Shown here in pieces: positions 6,346 to 9,646 of a stretch of 9,646 nt of DNA. Both the position numbers and the translations under genes were made by a program. The notes below the pieces were generated by a model. It was not told the DNA's origin and did not search any database. It was given only the letters and a program-made list of their open reading frames with translations. The stretch comes from an uncultured Prevotellaceae bacterium (GTDB lineage Bacteria; Bacteroidota; Bacteroidia; Bacteroidales; Bacteroidaceae): positions 1-9,646 of the forward strand of contig CALBJW010000140.1 of NCBI GenBank assembly GCA_937893145.1. Reading direction: 5' to 3'. Numbering within the stretch: position 1 is the stretch's first letter; each line of letters opens with the position of its first letter.

Positions 6346-7868
6346 GAACATTCACTCAATTCAATAATTCAACACTTTTGCGAAACGATTATTTCGAATC
6401 AGACGAGTTCAAGTCTATTCTTGAGAAATATGAAGCATCGGAGAAGCAGGGCATTCCTTGCTACTTCGATGCAGAAGATTTTATGGACCTTGCAGATAAC
6501 TATCTTCTTGCAGACCGTCCTGATGATACATTAAGAGTCTTGGAGTTGGCAGAAAAGCAACACCCTAATAATGATGACATTCAATGTGTAAAGAGTGGTA
6601 CTCTGATTTATCTTCATCGTTATGCTGAAGCACGAGAAATCATAGATTCCATTTCTTCGGATAATAATGGAAATGCACTTTATCAGAGAGCTCAACTTGC
6701 TTATGCTCTTGATAAAGATATAGATACAGCAGAGGAGTTGTTTACTGATTGGATTGAATTTGAAGAGAATGCCTCGAAACATGATGCAGAGGAAGACAGA
6801 CAATTCCGTCTTCGTGATGCTTATCTTCATGTTCTCACCTCTTTAATTGAACTATCTGATGGTGGATATGATGAAGAGATCGTAAAGCGTTGGGTAGAAG
6901 AATATTATGCTCGTTTCTCTCCTCTTGGTGGAAATGACTGTGACCTTTCACTTGCTGATATGGTTCGTAACGAAGGACTTTCTGATATGGTAGAGAAGAT
7001 TTATGCCTCTCTTCTTGAATATGACCCTTATATCAACTATGGTTGGACTGTTCTTTCTGCCGCGCAAATTGTTAATGGACATTATAAAGAAGCACTTGAA
7101 TCTGTTGAGTTTGCTCTTGCTATCGACCCGGAAAATATGGATGCAATTCTCAATAAGGCTCATGCTTGTTATTCAACTGGTGATAAGGAAAAGGCTTTGC
7201 CTCTTTTCGAGAAGTTTCTTGCTAAATATCCTGATCCAAACCAATATCTGCCATACGCAGTTTGTTTGATTACTCAAAATAGAGGTAATGAGGCTGAACC
7301 ATATCTTAAAGAATCTGAAGAGTTTGTGCTTTTACACAAAGAACATGAAGATTACTATTGCCAGTCTAATTACGAACTTGCTGAAGCATATCTTTCAATC
7401 TTAAACCTTGAACGTGCGCTTGATTGTATTCATCGAACACTTGAAGTATGTCCAAAGGATGCTGATTGTCTTTTGCTTGAAGGAACTATTCATTTGGCAA
7501 ACAATGACATTCATAATTGCATAATGAGTTTTACTTCTTGCATTCGCAATGCAGTGGATAAAGTAATGGCAACCTGTTCCATATCGTTGCGTTTCATATT
7601 GCAAGGACAAGAACAGATTGCTTTACAAATACTTAATACCGCAGATGAATACGGTAGTAGTGAACCATCCTATCGATTTGTTTCTGCTCATCGAGCATTG
7701 GCATATCTTCAGATGCACAATATTGATGAATTCCTTAAATACTTCAAACAAGCATCAGAGGAATGTCCGGATATGCTCCAAACTTTATTCTACGATAAAT
7801 TTCCTCCAACAGTTGAACCAAAAGACTACTACAATTATATTGTTAGTCATCCTTTTGGTGATGTTTAA
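6333..7868 (+). CDS. Tetratricopeptide-repeat protein of unknown function, probable TTG start overlapping glnS
   Basis: A predicted soluble helical-repeat protein of up to 511 residues with no signal peptide or membrane segment. TPR-like pairs of helices are clearest at about 235-300 (GHYKEALESVEFALAIDPENMDAILNKAHACYSTGDKEKALPLFEKF region, with the Ala, Tyr and Pro spacing of the motif) and at about 346-407. Weaker units run from about 48 to 140 and 410 to 475. It is rich in acidic residues. TPR proteins bind other proteins; the partner is unknown. The start is uncertain: a stop (TAA, 6330-6332) directly precedes a TTG at 6333, another TTG lies at 6378, and the first in-frame ATG is at 6483, residue 51, which would remove the region RNDYFESDEF that looks like a genuine N-terminus. 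A TTG start at 6333 (13-base overlap with glnS) or 6378 (496 residues, no overlap) is therefore likely. Co-transcription with glnS is inferred from the lack of any gap. Confidence 0.88.
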   Translation: MEEVRTFTQFNNSTLLRNDYFESDEFKSILEKYEASEKQGIPCYFDAEDFMDLADNYLLADRPDDTLRVLELAEKQHPNNDDIQCVKSGTLIYLHRYAEAREIIDSISSDNNGNALYQRAQLAYALDKDIDTAEELFTDWIEFEENASKHDAEEDRQFRLRDAYLHVLTSLIELSDGGYDEEIVKRWVEEYYARFSPLGGNDCDLSLADMVRNEGLSDMVEKIYASLLEYDPYINYGWTVLSAAQIVNGHYKEALESVEFALAIDPENMDAILNKAHACYSTGDKEKALPLFEKFLAKYPDPNQYLPYAVCLITQNRGNEAEPYLKESEEFVLLHKEHEDYYCQSNYELAEAYLSILNLERALDCIHRTLEVCPKDADCLLLEGTIHLANNDIHNCIMSFTSCIRNAVDKVMATCSISLRFILQGQEQIALQILNTADEYGSSEPSYRFVSAHRALAYLQMHNIDEFLKYFKQASEECPDMLQTLFYDKFPPTVEPKDYYNYIVSHPFGDV

Positions 7869-7877
7869 TAAACAAAT

Positions 7878-8699
7878 TTAATACTGCTCGTTTTCGTTAG
7901 GGAAACTACAATCCTTCACATCACTAACATATTGACCGATAGCATCAGTCATGATAGTGTGGAGGTCTGCATAACGGCGAAGGAACTTAGGTGTGAAACC
8001 CTTGTTCTTTCCAAGCATATCGTCAATCACAAGCACCTGACCATCACAACCATTTCCTGCACCAATTCCAATAATAGGAATAGTGAGTTCTTGTGCAACC
8101 CGAGTTGCAAGTGCTGCAGGAATCTTTTCGAGTACAATAGCAAAACATCCTGCATCTTCCAAAGCGTGAGCATCACTAACCAATTTGTTTGCTTCTGCTT
8201 CTTCCTTTGCACGAACAGAATATGTACCGAACTTATTTATGCTCTGAGGTGTAAGACCAAGGTGTCCGCAAATAGGAATACCTGCATCAAGAATCTTTCG
8301 TACAGCTGGCAAAATCTCAACGCCGCCTTCAAGCTTCAAGGCATCACAATGAGTTTCCTTCATTATGCGAATAGCATTCGAAACGGCTTCAGTTTCATTT
8401 ACTTGGTAAGTTCCGAATGGCATATCACATACTACAAGGGCACGCTTCACGCCTCTCACTACAGCCTTAGCATGATAAATCATCTGGTCGAGAGTGATTG
8501 GGAGGGTAGTCCAGTTACCTGCCATCACATTACTTGCACTATCACCAACCAAAATGATATCTACACCGGCACCATCAGTAATGGTTGCTGTTGTATAGTC
8601 GTAAGATGTCAGCATGGCAATCTTCTTGCCTTCCTGCTTCATTGAAATCAATCTATGTGTTGTGACCTTACGCTGGTCTTCTACGAGATAACCTGCCAT
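7878..8699 (-). CDS. panB: 3-methyl-2-oxobutanoate hydroxymethyltransferase (ketopantoate hydroxymethyltransferase)
   Basis: PanB transfers a hydroxymethyl group from 5,10-methylene-tetrahydrofolate to 2-oxoisovalerate, giving ketopantoate, the first committed step of pantothenate and coenzyme A synthesis, in the cytoplasm. At 273 residues it is full length for this TIM-barrel family. The metal-binding aspartates are seen as Asp53 in VGDSASN and Asp92 in CDMPFG. Lys122 and Glu124 lie in ALKLEGG, GHLGLTPQSIN covers 145-155, and the probable catalytic base is Glu191 in VLEKIP. GIGAGNGCDGQVLV (211-224) closes the active site, and the tail FPNENEQY matches the usual end in Bacteroidales. The ATG at 8699 gives the normal N-terminus. 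No panC is next to it. Its stop codon faces that of the TPR gene across 9 bases. Confidence 0.98.
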   Translation of the reverse strand: MAGYLVEDQRKVTTHRLISMKQEGKKIAMLTSYDYTTATITDGAGVDIILVGDSASNVMAGNWTTLPITLDQMIYHAKAVVRGVKRALVVCDMPFGTYQVNETEAVSNAIRIMKETHCDALKLEGGVEILPAVRKILDAGIPICGHLGLTPQSINKFGTYSVRAKEEAEANKLVSDAHALEDAGCFAIVLEKIPAALATRVAQELTIPIIGIGAGNGCDGQVLVIDDMLGKNKGFTPKFLRRYADLHTIMTDAIGQYVSDVKDCSFPNENEQY

Positions 8700-8835
8700 T
8701 TTCTTTATTAATTTTATAATAAGGTGTTGTTTTAAGGATTGTCAGTCAAAAATATGTATTGACTTTCTTTTTGTTATTTTATGTATAAGTGTGCAAATCG
8801 TCTTCTTCAAGTCGTATTGCTCTAAAATTGCGATG

Positions 8836-8864
8836 CAAATTTACGAATAATTCTATTCATACAA
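8836..8864 (-). promoter_or_regulatory. Probable panB promoter
   Basis: On the minus strand TTG (8864-8862) is followed by 18 bases and TAAATTTG (8843-8836), then CATC. The -7 element is an exact match to TAnnTTTG and the spacing is one base short of the usual 19-21. The leader would be about 130 bases. A second -7-like octamer, TATTTTTG, lies closer to the gene at 8754-8747 but has no TTG at the right distance, so I rank it lower. Confidence 0.55.
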
Positions 8865-8914
8865 CGAAATAATCTAATAAAATCATTCTTTTTGAATAAT
8901 TTTTTCTTAAAATG

Positions 8915-8946
8915 TTTGGAAGAAAAGATAATAATCTGTACTTTTG
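8915..8946 (+). promoter_or_regulatory. Promoter of ppdK
   Basis: TTTG (8915-8918), then 20 bases, then TACTTTTG (8939-8946): an exact fit to the Bacteroidota -33/-7 promoter. Transcription should start near 8953, giving a leader of about 68 bases that is very A-rich and ends ACAACAAAAAGTT before the ATG, with no Shine-Dalgarno sequence. It is divergent from the panB promoter; the two -33 elements are about 50 bases apart. Confidence 0.75.
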
Positions 8947-9020
8947 TCTTTGAAACAAATAAGTTTTGAAAAACAAAAAACAATTTTATATATCAACCTT
9001 AAATAAAACAACAAAAAGTT

Positions 9021-9646
9021 ATGGCTCAGAAAAGAGTTTATACCTTCGGTGCTGGTAAAGCAGAAGGTGACGCTTCAATGCGTGAGACACTCGGTGGTAA
9101 GGGTGCTAACCTTGCTGAAATGAACCTTATCGGTGTTCCAGTGCCTCCAGGTTTTACAATCACTACAGATTGTTGTAATGAATATTATGTAGTAGGCGAA
9201 GAGAAGATTAAGGAACTTCTTCAGGACGAAGTTATGGCTGCAGTTGCTCACACAGAGGAACTCATGAACAGCAAGTTCGGTTCTGTAGAAAACCCACTCC
9301 TCGTTTCTGTTCGTTCAGGTGCTCGTGCTTCAATGCCAGGTATGATGGATACAATTCTCAACCTCGGTCTTAATGACGAAGTTGCTGAAGGTCTCGTAAA
9401 GAAGACTGGCAACCCACACTTCGTATATGACTCATATCGCCGTTTCGTTCAGATGTATGGTGATGTTGTAATGGGCCTCAAGCCAGTTAACAAGGAAGAC
9501 ATCGACCCATTTGAAGCTATTATCGAAAAGGTTAAGGAAGAGCAGGGCGTTACTCTTGACAAGGACCTCTCAGTTGAGTCTCTCAAGAAGCTCGTTGAAC
9601 TCTTCAAGGCAGCTATCAAGGAGCAGACTGGTCAGGACTTCCCAAC
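9021..9646 (+). CDS. ppdK: Pyruvate, phosphate dikinase, N-terminal 208 residues, cut by the window edge
   Basis: PPDK interconverts pyruvate, ATP and phosphate with phosphoenolpyruvate, AMP and pyrophosphate. In anaerobes it works at the PEP/pyruvate node, either in glycolysis or to make PEP. What is visible is the start of the ATP-grasp nucleotide-binding domain: YTFGAGKAEGDASM (7-20), LGGKGANLAEM (24-34) with Lys27, VPPGFTITT (41-49), and VSVRSGARASMPGMMDT (95-111) with Arg98. The lysine and arginine correspond to ATP-binding residues of the family. NPHFVYDSYRRFVQMYGDVV (131-150) is also typical. Full-length enzymes have roughly 875-910 residues, so the phosphohistidine domain and the PEP/pyruvate barrel lie outside the window. 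The ATG at 9021 gives the family's normal N-terminus and follows a strong promoter. Codon use favours C-ending codons (CTC, ATC, AAC), as expected of a highly expressed gene. Confidence 0.98.
   Translation, partial: MAQKRVYTFGAGKAEGDASMRETLGGKGANLAEMNLIGVPVPPGFTITTDCCNEYYVVGEEKIKELLQDEVMAAVAHTEELMNSKFGSVENPLLVSVRSGARASMPGMMDTILNLGLNDEVAEGLVKKTGNPHFVYDSYRRFVQMYGDVVMGLKPVNKEDIDPFEAIIEKVKEEQGVTLDKDLSVESLKKLVELFKAAIKEQTGQDFP

Larger units (their letters stand above)
8700..9020. other. Divergent regulatory interval between panB and ppdK
   Basis: This 321-base AT-rich stretch carries no coding frame I would trust. It contains the panB leader and promoter on the left and the ppdK promoter and leader on the right. 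In the panB leader, AGTCAA (8744-8749) and TTGACT (8759-8764) form a 6-base dyad with a 9-base gap, which overlaps the secondary -7-like octamer. No riboswitch or other structured RNA is recognised. Confidence 0.65.

Noticed and set aside
7932..8645. 237-codon open frame on the plus strand
   Set aside because: Antisense shadow of panB, low-complexity and Cys/Ser/Asn-rich, no domain recognised.
8953..9020. Possible riboswitch in the ppdK leader
   Set aside because: The leader is A-rich and shows no stems of useful length.

Overview
The window looks like a piece of a Bacteroidota chromosome, most probably Prevotella or a close relative. Three things support this. The proteins I recognise (GltB, GlnRS, PanB, PPDK) read like Bacteroidales versions. 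The upstream regions carry the Bacteroidota-type promoter (TAnnTTTG at -7, in several cases with TTG/TTTG 18-20 bases upstream). None of the genes has a clear Shine-Dalgarno sequence; starts are preceded by A-rich leaders. Coding DNA is moderate in GC and the intergenic stretches are very AT-rich. The genus is an inference; no rRNA gene is present.

Layout, left to right. (1) 1-2873, minus strand: the first 957 codons of gltB, the large subunit of glutamate synthase, cut by the left edge. (2) 2874-3462: a 589-base gene-free stretch holding the gltB leader and promoter, an AT-rich middle, an imperfect 22-base tandem repeat (3248-3335) and a nested palindrome (3363-3414) just past the stop of the next gene. 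(3) 3463-4419, minus: a D-2-hydroxyacid dehydrogenase, probably of the glycerate dehydrogenase/hydroxypyruvate reductase type. (4) 4420-4569: divergent promoters. (5) 4570-6345, plus: glnS, glutaminyl-tRNA synthetase. (6) 6333-7868, plus: a tetratricopeptide-repeat protein of unknown role that overlaps the end of glnS and has no ATG in its N-terminal part, so it probably starts at a TTG. (7) 7878-8699, minus: panB, converging on the TPR gene with only 9 bases between the stop codons. (8) 8700-9020: divergent promoters. (9) 9021-9646, plus: the first 208 codons of ppdK, pyruvate phosphate dikinase, cut by the right edge.

The genes are housekeeping and central metabolism: ammonia assimilation (GltB), charging of tRNA-Gln (GlnRS), coenzyme A precursor synthesis (PanB), the pyruvate/PEP node (PPDK) and a 2-ketoacid/2-hydroxyacid redox enzyme. 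They do not form one pathway. The only probable operon is glnS plus the TPR gene. I see no mobile element, CRISPR array, toxin-antitoxin pair, defence system, tRNA or rRNA, and nothing that I would call a new biological system. The least ordinary parts are the repeat and palindrome between the dehydrogenase and gltB, the non-ATG start of the glnS-linked TPR gene, and a cluster of cysteines in the anticodon-binding part of GlnRS.
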